From Desertimonas flava (lineage in GTDB: Bacteria > Actinomycetota > Acidimicrobiia > Acidimicrobiales > Ilumatobacteraceae), in contig NZ_QKYK01000021.1 of NCBI RefSeq assembly GCF_003426815.1, positions 1-64,000 on the forward strand: 64,000 bases of DNA. The letters are read 5' to 3'. Shown here in pieces: positions 40,728-49,493 of the stretch. Under the pieces are notes generated by a model. The model was not told the origin of the DNA, searched no databases, and saw only the letters and a program-made list of their open reading frames with translations. Numbering within the stretch: the first letter of the stretch is position 1; the number at the start of each line of letters is the position of its first letter. The position numbers and the translations under genes were made by a program.

Positions 40728-42008
40728 TTGCGTCCGGTCTTGGAAGACTTGACGGATCGCCCTGCGTCCACCCGCGTCGTCGTCCTCGGCGGCGGCTACG
40801 CCGGAACGATGGCGGCCAATCGCCTCCGGACGCGCGCGGACATCGCCGTCACGCTGATCAATCCGCGCGCCGAGTTCGTCGAGCGCATCCCCTTGCACCA
40901 ACTCGTCGCCGGCAACGACGACGCCGTCGCCGACTATGACCAGTTGCTCGGCGCCGGCATCGCGCTCATCGTCGACGCGGCCGTCCGTATCGACACCGAC
41001 CGCCGAGTCGTCGAGCTCTTGTACGGAGCGCCGTTGAGCTACGACTTCGTGATCTACGCCGTCGGTAGCACGGCCGAGCCACCGGCATCGATCCCTGGTG
41101 CCCGCGAGTTCGCGTACCCGGTGGCCGAGCTCGAGCACGCCCGGCGCCTGCGCGTTGTAGTCGCTGACCTGCCCCCCGGTGCCGCGATCACCGTCGTCGG
41201 CGCCGGGCTGACGGGCATCGAGACGGCGTCCGAGCTGGCCGAGAACGGATATCGCGTCACATTGGTCTGCGGTGGGCAACTCGGGCCGTACCTCAGCACG
41301 CGGGGCCGTCGATCTGTCGCCAAGGTGCTCCGCAAGCTTGGCGTACACATCCTCGAGGCGCCGGCCGTCACCAAGGTGACGGCGGACGCTGTCGTCCTCT
41401 CCGACGGCTCCGAGCACCCGACGTCAGTGACGATCTGGACGGCGGGATTCGCGGTCCCGGCCCTCGCCGCCGCGAGCGGGCTCCGGACGGACGACGTGGG
41501 GCGGCTCCTCACCGACGAGACACTGACGAGCATCGACGATGACCGCGTGCTGGCCGCGGGCGACTCCGCGTCTCCGTCCGGTGTGCCGTTGCGCATGAGC
41601 TGCCAGATGGCCGGCCCACTCGGGATGACGGCCGCCGAGACCGTCCTCAGCCGCGTCGCCGGCACCACACCGGCGGTGATCGACCAGGCATCGTTCGGTG
41701 CGTGCGTCAGTCTCGGGCGTCGATCGGGCATCGTCCAGTTCGCCCACAAGGACGACCGCGCCATCGATCTGTCCTCCACCGGTCGCCTCGTCGCCCCGAT
41801 CAAGGAGGCGGTGTGCAGGAGCACGCTGTGGTCGCTGCGACGCGAGGCCCGCAGACCGGGATCGGCGTTCTGGTTCAAGGGCGGCCGGCGCCCGGCTGCG
41901 GCAGTGCCCGACGCGCCGGAGCAGGAGGCCCCCAACCTGCCGCTCTGTGGCCGCTCGGCTGGGTGCGGACCCGACATTTCCAACCTGGCGGCCCACGTCG
42001 AGCCGTAG
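40728..42008 (+). CDS. NDH-2-like FAD-dependent oxidoreductase
   Basis: The 426-residue protein has two dinucleotide folds: FAD site VVVLGGGYAGTMAANRL and NAD(P) site AITVVGAGLTGIETASELAE, plus the ATG-like IYAVGST and the C-terminal FAD contact DDDRVLAAGDSA. The C-terminal region SLWSLRRE resembles membrane-associated NDH-2 enzymes, but SQR-like or other disulfide reductase roles cannot be excluded. It ends with a short Cys-containing tail (LPLCGRSAGCG). Start is GTG. It likely forms a unit with the PPOX gene. Confidence 0.84.
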   Translation: MRPVLEDLTDRPASTRVVVLGGGYAGTMAANRLRTRADIAVTLINPRAEFVERIPLHQLVAGNDDAVADYDQLLGAGIALIVDAAVRIDTDRRVVELLYGAPLSYDFVIYAVGSTAEPPASIPGAREFAYPVAELEHARRLRVVVADLPPGAAITVVGAGLTGIETASELAENGYRVTLVCGGQLGPYLSTRGRRSVAKVLRKLGVHILEAPAVTKVTADAVVLSDGSEHPTSVTIWTAGFAVPALAAASGLRTDDVGRLLTDETLTSIDDDRVLAAGDSASPSGVPLRMSCQMAGPLGMTAAETVLSRVAGTTPAVIDQASFGACVSLGRRSGIVQFAHKDDRAIDLSSTGRLVAPIKEAVCRSTLWSLRREARRPGSAFWFKGGRRPAAAVPDAPEQEAPNLPLCGRSAGCGPDISNLAAHVEP

Positions 42009-42091
42009 GCGACGTCGGGCGGGCGGGGGACGTCGGCGCTGTGGTGACCGAACGACTCCGGACCGGACACTCGGGGCGCGTTCCAATCGGG

Positions 42092-42178
42092 GAACTGTGA
42101 GCTGTCGAGGCAGAGATCGGTACCGAGACGTCACAGTTCGCGGCCGCTCGGCCAGCGTTCTCACCAGGCAGAACGCTG
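42092..42178. promoter_or_regulatory. Nested inverted repeats upstream of the SDR gene
   Basis: GAACTGTGA (42092-42100) pairs with TCACAGTTC (42131-42139) across 30 nt, and the spacer holds the 10-bp palindrome TCGGTACCGA. CAGCGTTCT (42153-42161) pairs with AGAACGCTG (42170-42178) across 8 nt. All arms are perfect. They may combine a terminator for the NDH-like gene and operator sites for the SDR gene. Confidence 0.45.
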
Positions 42179-42222
42179 TCTGACGCAGCACTAAGCTGCA
42201 TGCACACAGGGGGAGGTCTGCG

Positions 42223-42915
42223 ATGGGCAACGGATCGGTTCTGGTCGTCGGCGGCACGGGTGGGCTCGGCAAGGAGGTCGCGCGGCACTACCACGAGCAG
42301 GGTCACGACGTGACGATCACCGGGCGGGACCCCGAACGCACGAAGGCGGTGGCGGCCGAGCTCGGCGAGGGGGTCGGCGCGATCGCCTTCGACCTCGCCG
42401 AGCCGGAGACGATCGCCGGCGCGCTGAGCGGCGTCGGCGACGTGTCCCGCCTCGTGCTGGCGTCGATCGCGCGCGACAACAACCCCATCCGGGACTACCA
42501 CGTGGCCGACGCCGTGTACCTCACGACGATGAAGCTCGTCGGGTACACGGCTGTCGTGCACACGCTGATCGACCGCCTGTCGGCCGACAGTTCGGTCGTG
42601 CTGTTCGGGGGCCGGGCCAAGGACCGGCCCTATCCCGGCTCGACCACTGTCACGACGGTCAACGGCGGCATCAGCTCGTTGATCCACACGCTCGCCATCG
42701 AGCTCGCGCCCGTGCGCTTCAACGCGCTCCATCCGGGCATCGTCGGCGACAGCCCGTTCTGGGAGAACAAGCCGCTCGACGCCGTGCTGCAGCGAACACC
42801 GACGGGCCGCCTCGTCACGATGGCCGACGTCGTGGACGCCACCGTGTTCCTGCTGGAGAACCGGTCCGTGAACGGCATCAACCTCGCCATCGACGGTGGC
42901 TGGATGCTGATGTGA
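42223..42915 (+). CDS. Short-chain dehydrogenase/reductase, atypical
   Basis: The 230-residue protein has the Rossmann start VLVVGGTGGLGKEVARHY, an ITGRDP strand turn, FDLAEPETI and the C-terminal SVNGINLAIDGGWMLM. The usual catalytic YxxxK is missing: after SSVVLFGGRAKDRPYPGST the expected site reads VTTVNGGISSL. This variant is seen in some SDR-like proteins of unclear activity. The ATG is preceded by GGGGGAGG. It is convergent with the fused permease-amidohydrolase gene. Confidence 0.85.
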   Translation: MGNGSVLVVGGTGGLGKEVARHYHEQGHDVTITGRDPERTKAVAAELGEGVGAIAFDLAEPETIAGALSGVGDVSRLVLASIARDNNPIRDYHVADAVYLTTMKLVGYTAVVHTLIDRLSADSSVVLFGGRAKDRPYPGSTTVTTVNGGISSLIHTLAIELAPVRFNALHPGIVGDSPFWENKPLDAVLQRTPTGRLVTMADVVDATVFLLENRSVNGINLAIDGGWMLM

Positions 42916-42934
42916 CGCGAGCGCGGCCGCAGCT

Positions 42935-45412
42935 CTAGAGCTTCGGCGGCTTGAATCCCGACCGGGAGAGCACGGCGTCGCGCGACGCGGCCACCCGGCG
43001 GGCGACGGCGGGCCAGTCGACGTGGAGCAGCCGCCCGCTCTGTTTCATCACTCGCCCGGCGACCAAGACGGTGTCGACGTTGCTCGTGTCCATGCTGGTC
43101 ACCACGGCCGTGGCCGGATCGCCGAGCGGTGTCACGTTGAGCCGGTCCGTGCGCAGCATGATGACGTCCGCCTGCTTGCCGGGCGACAGCGACCCCACCT
43201 TGGTGTCGAGGCCGTTGGCCCGTGCGCCCTCCATCGTGGCGTAGCGCAGCACGTCCTTCGCCGTGATCGGCGCCTTGCCGCTGGCGGCGGCGAGCGACCG
43301 CTGGAGGGCGAGCACCGATCGCATCTGGTTGAACATGTCACTCGGCACGTTCGTCTCGACGTCGACACTGAGGCTCGGCGCCAGCCCACGGTCGAGGAAC
43401 TTCTGGATCGGCGGCATGCCGTGGCCCATCATCATCTCGACCGGAGCGGCCAGCGAGACGGTGCCGCCGGTGTCGACGATCATCTGGATCTCGGTGTCGT
43501 TCAGCGTGGTGCAGTGGATGTACGTCGTGTCGGCACCGAGCAGGCCGGCGCGCCCGAAGCGCTCGAGCTTGCCGTCGAGGCCGTACGAGCCGACACCGAC
43601 GTGGGTCGTGATCCGCGCCCCGGCCTCACGCGCCAGCTTCCAGTGATCGCGGGTCACCTCGAAGTCGGTGAACTCGGGACCCGGAGCGGCGAGGGCCAAG
43701 GTCAGCAGTTGATCCGATGACGAGAAGTGCTCGGTGGCCGCCCGCACGAACCAGCTCGGCTGGCGCTCCTCCCACTTGCCCCACCACGGGAACCCGTAGG
43801 CGAAGACGGCGCGCAGCCCCGAGTCGCGCAGCGCCTGCACGACGGCGTCGGTGTGCTCGGGCGAGCCCTGGATGTGTGACCAGTCGAGCAACGTGGTGAC
43901 GCCCGCGTCGAGCGCGCCGAGCGCCGAGACGAGGTCCCCCACGTAGGCGTCCTCGGGCCGGAACGCCGGCGCCAGCTTGTGCAGCACGTGAGAGATGTAG
44001 CTCGCCCGTCCTTCCAGCGGCACGTCGGTGCCGATGTTGCGCAGCACGCCCTCCCAGATGTGGCGGTGGCTGTCGACGAAGCCGGGCATGACGATCATGC
44101 CGGTGGCGTCGATCACGTCGGCGTCGGCATCGAGGTCGGGCCCGACGGCGACGATGCGGGACCCGTCGATCAGCACGTCGCAACGATCGAGGCCTGCCAG
44201 CCGTCGCTCGACATCGGGGTCGAGGCTCAGCACGAGCCCGCCGCGGATGAGCTTGCGATCGGTCGGCGTGACCGCGAAGTCTGTCCCCTCGGGGTAGAAG
44301 GTCGGCAGCTCGGCCGCGACGGCACCCTTGCTCCCGGTGACGAGGCGCCGGGCGCGCCGGAAGGTGCGCTTGGTCAGCTCCTTGAGGTCGCCCACCTGGA
44401 ACAGCACGATGCCGACCACCACGAGGATGCCGATCACCATCGACCCGTCGGTGGGCGACAGACCGAGGAACGGCAGCGCCGTGATGATGAGGGCGAGCAG
44501 CACCGATGCGACGGTGCTGCCGAGGAACGTCGCCCGCCCGCCCGTGAGGGCGGCGCCGCCGAGGACGGCCGCAGTGATGCTGTTGAGGGCGAACGAGCTG
44601 CCGATCTGGGCGTTGCCGATCGGCGAGCGGGCCATGACGAACAGCGATGCGGTCGCCGCGAGCACGCCCGACAGGAGCAGGGCCCGCACCTTGACGTTGG
44701 TGGTGCGGATCCCGCCGCGTTTGGCGGCCCGCTCGTCGAACCCGACCGAGCGCACCTCGAGGCCCGAGCCCGAGGCGTGCAACCACAGGTCGAGCAGCCC
44801 GGCCACGGCGACGATCACCAGGACGGCGACGGGGACGGGACCGATGCTCCGGCGCAGGAACGTCACCAGGTCGTCGCTGATCGCGCCCTGCGCGGTCGGT
44901 CGCTTGGTCAGCGAGATGCCGTCGAGGATGCTGAGCGTGGCCAGCGTGGCGATGAGCGAGGGGATCTTGAAGCCCCGGACGAGCACGGCGTTGACGACGC
45001 CGAGGCCGAGACCGGCGGCGAGGACGACGATGACCCCGACGACGATCCCGCCGGTCGACGCGTCGCCGCCGATCAGGAACGAGCCGATCACGACGCCGAG
45101 GCTGATCATCGCCCCGACCGACAGGTCGAGGTAGCCGACGAGGATGGCGTGGGTCTGGGCGATGGCGGCGAGGGCGAGGGGCATCGCCAGCAGCAGGATC
45201 GTCGTCACGTTGGCGCGATTGATGAACCCGTCGAACCGGGCCTCGGTGTAGAGCAGCAGGGCGACGATCAACAGCACCTGCAGGGCGACGGGCATCCACA
45301 GGCGGACCTTGATCACCTTGCGCCACTCGTTCTTGTCCCGGGCGTTGCGCAAGACCTTGCGCGTGTAGCGCCGCGCGCGGTCGACGGTGGTGGGTTCGAG
45401 GGCGACCGTCAT
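42935..45412 (-). CDS. ABC transporter permease fused to an amidohydrolase
   Basis: The 825-residue protein joins two complete domains. Residues about 1-350 are a ribose-type ABC permease (multiple helices; GYLDLSVGAMISLGVVIGS; AAVLGGAALTGGRATFLGS). Residues about 370-825 are a TRZ/ATZ-type amidohydrolase with HxH (MPGFVDSHRHIWEG), ITTHVGVGS, TYIHCTTLND and VDVETNVPSDMF, ending with PGKQADVIMLRTD. The linker (FYPEGTDFAVTPTDRK) contains no ATG, GTG or TTG; the first GTG would remove the initial strand of the hydrolase. The fusion thus appears genuine. Start ATG overlaps the ATPase stop (ATGA). It is the last gene of the operon. Confidence 0.88.
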   Translation of the reverse strand: MTVALEPTTVDRARRYTRKVLRNARDKNEWRKVIKVRLWMPVALQVLLIVALLLYTEARFDGFINRANVTTILLLAMPLALAAIAQTHAILVGYLDLSVGAMISLGVVIGSFLIGGDASTGGIVVGVIVVLAAGLGLGVVNAVLVRGFKIPSLIATLATLSILDGISLTKRPTAQGAISDDLVTFLRRSIGPVPVAVLVIVAVAGLLDLWLHASGSGLEVRSVGFDERAAKRGGIRTTNVKVRALLLSGVLAATASLFVMARSPIGNAQIGSSFALNSITAAVLGGAALTGGRATFLGSTVASVLLALIITALPFLGLSPTDGSMVIGILVVVGIVLFQVGDLKELTKRTFRRARRLVTGSKGAVAAELPTFYPEGTDFAVTPTDRKLIRGGLVLSLDPDVERRLAGLDRCDVLIDGSRIVAVGPDLDADADVIDATGMIVMPGFVDSHRHIWEGVLRNIGTDVPLEGRASYISHVLHKLAPAFRPEDAYVGDLVSALGALDAGVTTLLDWSHIQGSPEHTDAVVQALRDSGLRAVFAYGFPWWGKWEERQPSWFVRAATEHFSSSDQLLTLALAAPGPEFTDFEVTRDHWKLAREAGARITTHVGVGSYGLDGKLERFGRAGLLGADTTYIHCTTLNDTEIQMIVDTGGTVSLAAPVEMMMGHGMPPIQKFLDRGLAPSLSVDVETNVPSDMFNQMRSVLALQRSLAAASGKAPITAKDVLRYATMEGARANGLDTKVGSLSPGKQADVIMLRTDRLNVTPLGDPATAVVTSMDTSNVDTVLVAGRVMKQSGRLLHVDWPAVARRVAASRDAVLSRSGFKPPKL

Positions 45413-47007
45413 CGCGCGCTCGACACGGACGGTTCCGGCGAGTCGACGTGGCGGCCCGGGGACTTCGGCATGGCGACGCCGAGCGGCGAGCGCGCCGCCT
45501 TGGACATGCCGGGTCCCCGCACGATCGCCTCGACGATGCGCACCTCGTCGAGCTCGTCGCCCGGGATCTCCTCGACGATCGTGCCGCGCGACATCACGTA
45601 CACGCGGTCGCAGAGGCCGGAGAGCTCGATCGGGTCGCTCGACTTGACGAGGATCGCCGCGCCGGCCGCGGCGCGGGCGCGCAGGGCGCGGTAGATGTCG
45701 TGGCGGGAACCGACGTCGACGCCCTGGGTCGGTTCGTAGGCGAGGATCACCGCCGGCTCGGTGAGGAACGTCCGGGCGATCGACACCTTCTGCTGGTTGC
45801 CGCCCGAGAGGAACTCGACCGGCTGATCGAGCGACGGCGTGCGGATCTCGAGCCGCTCGATCAACTGCTCGACGGCGGCCCGTTCGGCCCGACGGCGCAG
45901 GAGTCCGAAGCGACTGAAGCGCCGCAGCGACTGCACGGTCGCGTTCACGCGCACGCCGAGCACGCCCATCAGGGCCTCGCGCTTGCGGTCGCCGGCGAGC
46001 AGCATGATCCCGGCCCGCACCGCCTCGGTGGTCGAGATCAACGTGAGATCCCGGCCGGCGCACGTGACGCGACCGGCCCGGGGAGGAGTCCGCCCGGCGA
46101 GGCAGTCGAAGAGCTGTGCCTGGCCGTTGCCCTCGGCCCCGGCCACGCCGACCACTTCGCCACGCTGCAGCCCGAAGCTGACGGGACCGAACGACTGGCC
46201 CTGCAAGCCGTCGACGTCGAGCGCCACGTCCGCCTCGGGCGAGATCTCGTCAGCCGTCGGGAAGGCGACCTCGAACGGCCGGCCGACGATGCGCTCGACC
46301 AGTTCGGACTCGGTGGTGCCCGCCGCGTCGAACGTGCCCTGCGTCTGTCCGTCGCGGAGCACGGTGATCCGATGCGCCACCTCCAGCACCTCGGGAAGGC
46401 GATGGCTGACGTAGACCACGCCGACGCCGCGACGCGCGCACGCGACCACGGCGCGGTGGAGCGTCTCCACCTCGTCGGGTCCGAGTGCGGTCGTCGGCTC
46501 GTCGAGGAGCAGCACCTTGGGATCGGTGACGAGGGCCTTGGCCACCTCGAAGAGCTGCCGCTCGGCCATCGACAGCGAGCCGACGGGAGCGTCCGGGAAC
46601 AGCTCGAGGTCGAGGTCGAGATCGACGAGCACCTGGCGGGCCCACTGCTTGCGGCGATGGTACGGCGGCCGATGTGACAACCCCCTCCCCGCGGCCACGT
46701 AGAGGTTGTTCTTCACCGGCTCGGCGGCGACCGCGGAGCCGTCCTGATAGGCCATGGCCAGCCCCAGCCGGCGGGCGAGCGTCGGAGAGTCCCGGGTGAG
46801 CGGGCGGCCGCCGATGCGCACCGTGCCGCGGTCGGGGTCGACGAAACCCGAGGCCACCCCGAGCAGCGTCGACTTCCCCGAGCCGTTCTCGCCGACGAGG
46901 GCGTGGATCTCACCGGCGCGGCAGTCGAAGTCCACCGACCGCAGGGCGCGGACCGCGCCGAACTGGCGGGACACTCCCGCCAGTTCGAGCACGAGCTCGT
47001 CGGTCAC
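45409..47007 (-). CDS. Ribose-type ABC transporter ATPase (two nucleotide-binding domains)
   Basis: The 532-residue protein has two fused ATPase domains, as in RbsA/MglA. Domain 1 has GENGSGKST, signature LSMAERQLFEVAKAL and VLLLDEPTTAL. Domain 2 has the altered P-loop GAEGNGQAQ normal for this family, signature LSGGNQQKVSIARTF and the Walker B replacement VILAYEPTQGVDVGS. It would power import with the permeases at 42935 and 48447 and the binding protein at 47043. It is 35 bp after the binding-protein gene. Confidence 0.94.
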   Translation of the reverse strand: MTDELVLELAGVSRQFGAVRALRSVDFDCRAGEIHALVGENGSGKSTLLGVASGFVDPDRGTVRIGGRPLTRDSPTLARRLGLAMAYQDGSAVAAEPVKNNLYVAAGRGLSHRPPYHRRKQWARQVLVDLDLDLELFPDAPVGSLSMAERQLFEVAKALVTDPKVLLLDEPTTALGPDEVETLHRAVVACARRGVGVVYVSHRLPEVLEVAHRITVLRDGQTQGTFDAAGTTESELVERIVGRPFEVAFPTADEISPEADVALDVDGLQGQSFGPVSFGLQRGEVVGVAGAEGNGQAQLFDCLAGRTPPRAGRVTCAGRDLTLISTTEAVRAGIMLLAGDRKREALMGVLGVRVNATVQSLRRFSRFGLLRRRAERAAVEQLIERLEIRTPSLDQPVEFLSGGNQQKVSIARTFLTEPAVILAYEPTQGVDVGSRHDIYRALRARAAAGAAILVKSSDPIELSGLCDRVYVMSRGTIVEEIPGDELDEVRIVEAIVRGPGMSKAARSPLGVAMPKSPGRHVDSPEPSVSSAR

Positions 47008-47042
47008 CGCCGGGTCCCTGCGATCGCTCGGTCAGGCGCCGG

Positions 47043-48374
47043 TCACGCCGCGAACATCGCCGCGAGCACGGCGTCGGGCGCCAGCGAGGTGCCCGACACC
47101 ACCGGGTTGACGCGATCGGGATCGCAATCGGCCTCGGTCACCTGACGCATCACATGGGGCACGACCACCTCGCCCGGCACCGCCGCGCCTTGCAGCACGA
47201 GCATCGCCGCGGTGACGCCGACACGGGACTGGAAGTTGCCACCGGCGGAGTACCAGATGTTGTAGCTCGGCTCGGCGCGGTCGACCCAGTCGCAGAACAG
47301 GGTCTGCTCGTCCGTTCGCAGGGCGATCGTGAGGTTCTCGACCGGGATGTTGAGCTCGTCGTACGCCTGGAGGGCCGTGTACAGCCCATCGCTGTACTCG
47401 TACGCCCACCCCCTGATGTCGGGGTTCGTCGTGAGCAGACCGCGCACGGCGTCGAGCGCCATCGTGTTGACCCAATACGTGTCGCCGGTGGTCGAGCTCT
47501 CGTTGGCCGGCGGGTTGACGAGCTCGATCCCGTCACCGAGTGCCGCGACCGTGCACTGCTGCCAGCCGAGGCTCAAGGCGTTGCCCGGCGTCCCCCCGAG
47601 CATGCCGACCTGGCCCTCACCGACGCCCTCGTTGAGCACCGCGGCGAAGCTGTCGCCGAGGGCACACAGGTCCTCGCCGATCACGCTGGTGTAGTCCTCG
47701 CCCGGCATGAGCGCGCCGTCCTGACCGGGCAATCCCACGTAGCCGGCCGAGAACGACAGGTACGGGATCCCGGCCGCCTCGGCCTCCAGTACGGCGGGAG
47801 CGAGCGCCACGCCGACGTCGGGATAGCCGACGATGAAGTCGACTCCACTCTGGATGAGGAACCTGATGTCGTTGGCGTGCACCTCGGGGTCGGCATTGAA
47901 GTCGGCTGCCGTCGAGACGATCCTTCCGATCTCCGGATACGTCAGCGCTTGGAGGATCGCCTCCATGTGACTCACCCCCCGCCAGACGTTGACGGTGTCT
48001 CCACCGCCGTCGGCGTACCCCATCACCAGCTCACCGCCCGAACCGGTGTCGCACTCCTGGTTGCTCCAGCACTCCATCGCCTTGTCGATCGTCGCCTGGT
48101 CGAGGTCCTGATCGGCCCGGGCGATGGCGGCGAGCACGATGTCCCAGCTCTCGGCGGCCGACGGCTCGACGGGACCGAGGGCCTTCTCGACGAGGGCCGG
48201 GTCGGCCGCCGACGGATCCTCGCCGTACGCGGCGAGCGGGCTCTCGCCGCCGCCCGAGCCGGGTGGGCTCGATGCCGAGCCGACGGCAGCGGGCACGGCC
48301 GCCGCCATGGCGACGAGCACGGCGACGCCGGTCCTCCTCGAAATGCTCCCCTTCGGGATTCTCCTCATGTCCAT
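47043..48374 (-). CDS. ABC transporter substrate-binding protein (periplasmic-binding type 1 fold)
   Basis: The 443-residue protein has an N-terminal export signal (KGSISRRTGVAVLVAMAAAVPAAVGSA) and a sugar-binding-type fold: GYADGGGDTVNVWRGVSHM, FLIQSGVDFIVGYPD, AEAAGIPYLSFSAGY, VGMLGGTPGNALSLGWQQC, GWAYEYSDGLYTALQA. There is no lipobox Cys. An acidic stretch of about 60 residues precedes the fold. The ligand is unknown; neighbouring amidohydrolases suggest an amide- or amine-containing compound rather than a plain sugar. The ATG at 48374 follows GGGGGAG. Confidence 0.9.
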   Translation of the reverse strand: MDMRRIPKGSISRRTGVAVLVAMAAAVPAAVGSASSPPGSGGGESPLAAYGEDPSAADPALVEKALGPVEPSAAESWDIVLAAIARADQDLDQATIDKAMECWSNQECDTGSGGELVMGYADGGGDTVNVWRGVSHMEAILQALTYPEIGRIVSTAADFNADPEVHANDIRFLIQSGVDFIVGYPDVGVALAPAVLEAEAAGIPYLSFSAGYVGLPGQDGALMPGEDYTSVIGEDLCALGDSFAAVLNEGVGEGQVGMLGGTPGNALSLGWQQCTVAALGDGIELVNPPANESSTTGDTYWVNTMALDAVRGLLTTNPDIRGWAYEYSDGLYTALQAYDELNIPVENLTIALRTDEQTLFCDWVDRAEPSYNIWYSAGGNFQSRVGVTAAMLVLQGAAVPGEVVVPHVMRQVTEADCDPDRVNPVVSGTSLAPDAVLAAMFAA

Positions 48375-48387
48375 GGTCTCCCCCTTT

Positions 48388-48431
48388 GGTCTGTGTGTGG
48401 CTGGTCTGTGTGTGGCTGGTCTGTGTGTGGC
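48388..48431. repeat. Three tandem copies of a 15-bp unit
   Basis: GGTCTGTGTGTGGCT is repeated exactly at 48388, 48403 and 48418 (last copy one base short). It lies in the leader between permease and binding-protein genes, 14 bp before the binding-protein ATG. It may set mRNA structure or stability between the two genes; it is also a slippage-prone site. Confidence 0.7.
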
Positions 48432-48446
48432 GCGTCCCCACCGCTC

Positions 48447-49493
48447 TCAACCGGTGCCGACTCCTGTCGGACCCGGCAGGCCTCCGGCGCTCGCAGGCGG
48501 CCGTCGTTCTCGAGCGACGGCCTCGACGCCCTTGATGATGCGGTCGCCCGACACCAACATCCCGCCGATGATGACCAGGCCGAACACCAGGAACTGGAGT
48601 GACGTGGCGAGGCCGAGCGAGCGCATCATCTGGTTGAGCCCGGTCAGGAAGAATGCCGCGGCGAACGTGGAGAGCGGGCTGGCGAGGCCGCCGGCCAGCG
48701 ACGCCCCGCCGATGACGACGGCGGCGATCGGGCCGAGCAGGTACGGCGTGCCGATGTTGACTCCCGGGTTGCGCAGCTGCCCGGCGAGGGCGATGCCGGC
48801 GACGGCGTAGAGCATGGCGGCGACCACGTACACCATCGTCTGCGTCAACGTCACCCGCACGCCGACGACCTGCGACGAGACGGGGTTGGCTCCGACCACC
48901 TGGAAGCGCCGGCCCATCGTCGTGTAGCGAAGGATCACGATGCTGGCCACGGTGACCGCGGCGCCGATCCAGAAGATCGGGCTGATGCCGAGGAACCTCG
49001 ACGACGCCCAGTCGGAGAGACCGAGCGGCACGGCGCTCTGGATGGGGAACGTCTTCACGTAACGACTGACGATCCCGGCGACGATCTGCCCCGACGCCAG
49101 CGTCACGATCAGGGCGTTGAGCTTGAGTCCGCCGATGAGGATGCCGTTGACGAGACCGATGAGGGCGGCGATACCGATGGCCGTCGCGATCGCGATCCAG
49201 ATCCGGCCGTCGGACTGCTTGCCGACACCGGCGACGATCATCGCGGACAGCGTCAACGTGCCCGGCGTGCTCAGGTCGATGCCGCCGGTCATGATCACGA
49301 GCATCTGACCGATCGCCGTGATCGCCAGGAGGGCGGCGAGCGGAGCGATCGCCGAGAGCGCCACGGGGCTCAGCGTCTCGGGCACCCAGATGGCGCAGAC
49401 GACGACGAGCACGATCAGCGCCAGGTACACGGGCATGAACCGGGAGGCGACGACGAACCGCGTCAGCAGCGTCGACGTCGACCACGGCTTCAT
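48447..49493 (-). CDS. Ribose-type ABC transporter permease
   Basis: The 348-residue membrane protein has the RbsC-type pattern: MTGGIDLSTPGTLTLSAMIVAGV, GLVNGILIGGLKLNALIVTLASGQIVAGI, GRRFQVVGANP and AAVVIGGASLAGGLASPLSTF. It pairs with the permease part of the fusion at 42935 to make a heterodimeric channel. The start ATG overlaps the stop of the amidohydrolase gene (ATGA). The upstream part of its long frame is shadow sequence. Confidence 0.93.
   Translation of the reverse strand: MKPWSTSTLLTRFVVASRFMPVYLALIVLVVVCAIWVPETLSPVALSAIAPLAALLAITAIGQMLVIMTGGIDLSTPGTLTLSAMIVAGVGKQSDGRIWIAIATAIGIAALIGLVNGILIGGLKLNALIVTLASGQIVAGIVSRYVKTFPIQSAVPLGLSDWASSRFLGISPIFWIGAAVTVASIVILRYTTMGRRFQVVGANPVSSQVVGVRVTLTQTMVYVVAAMLYAVAGIALAGQLRNPGVNIGTPYLLGPIAAVVIGGASLAGGLASPLSTFAAAFFLTGLNQMMRSLGLATSLQFLVFGLVIIGGMLVSGDRIIKGVEAVARERRPPASAGGLPGPTGVGTG

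Noticed and set aside
43626-45326. Arg/Pro-rich long frames opposite or shifted to the permease fusion, ATPase and other genes
   Set aside because: They are typical shadow frames of high-GC coding sequence with no domain content.
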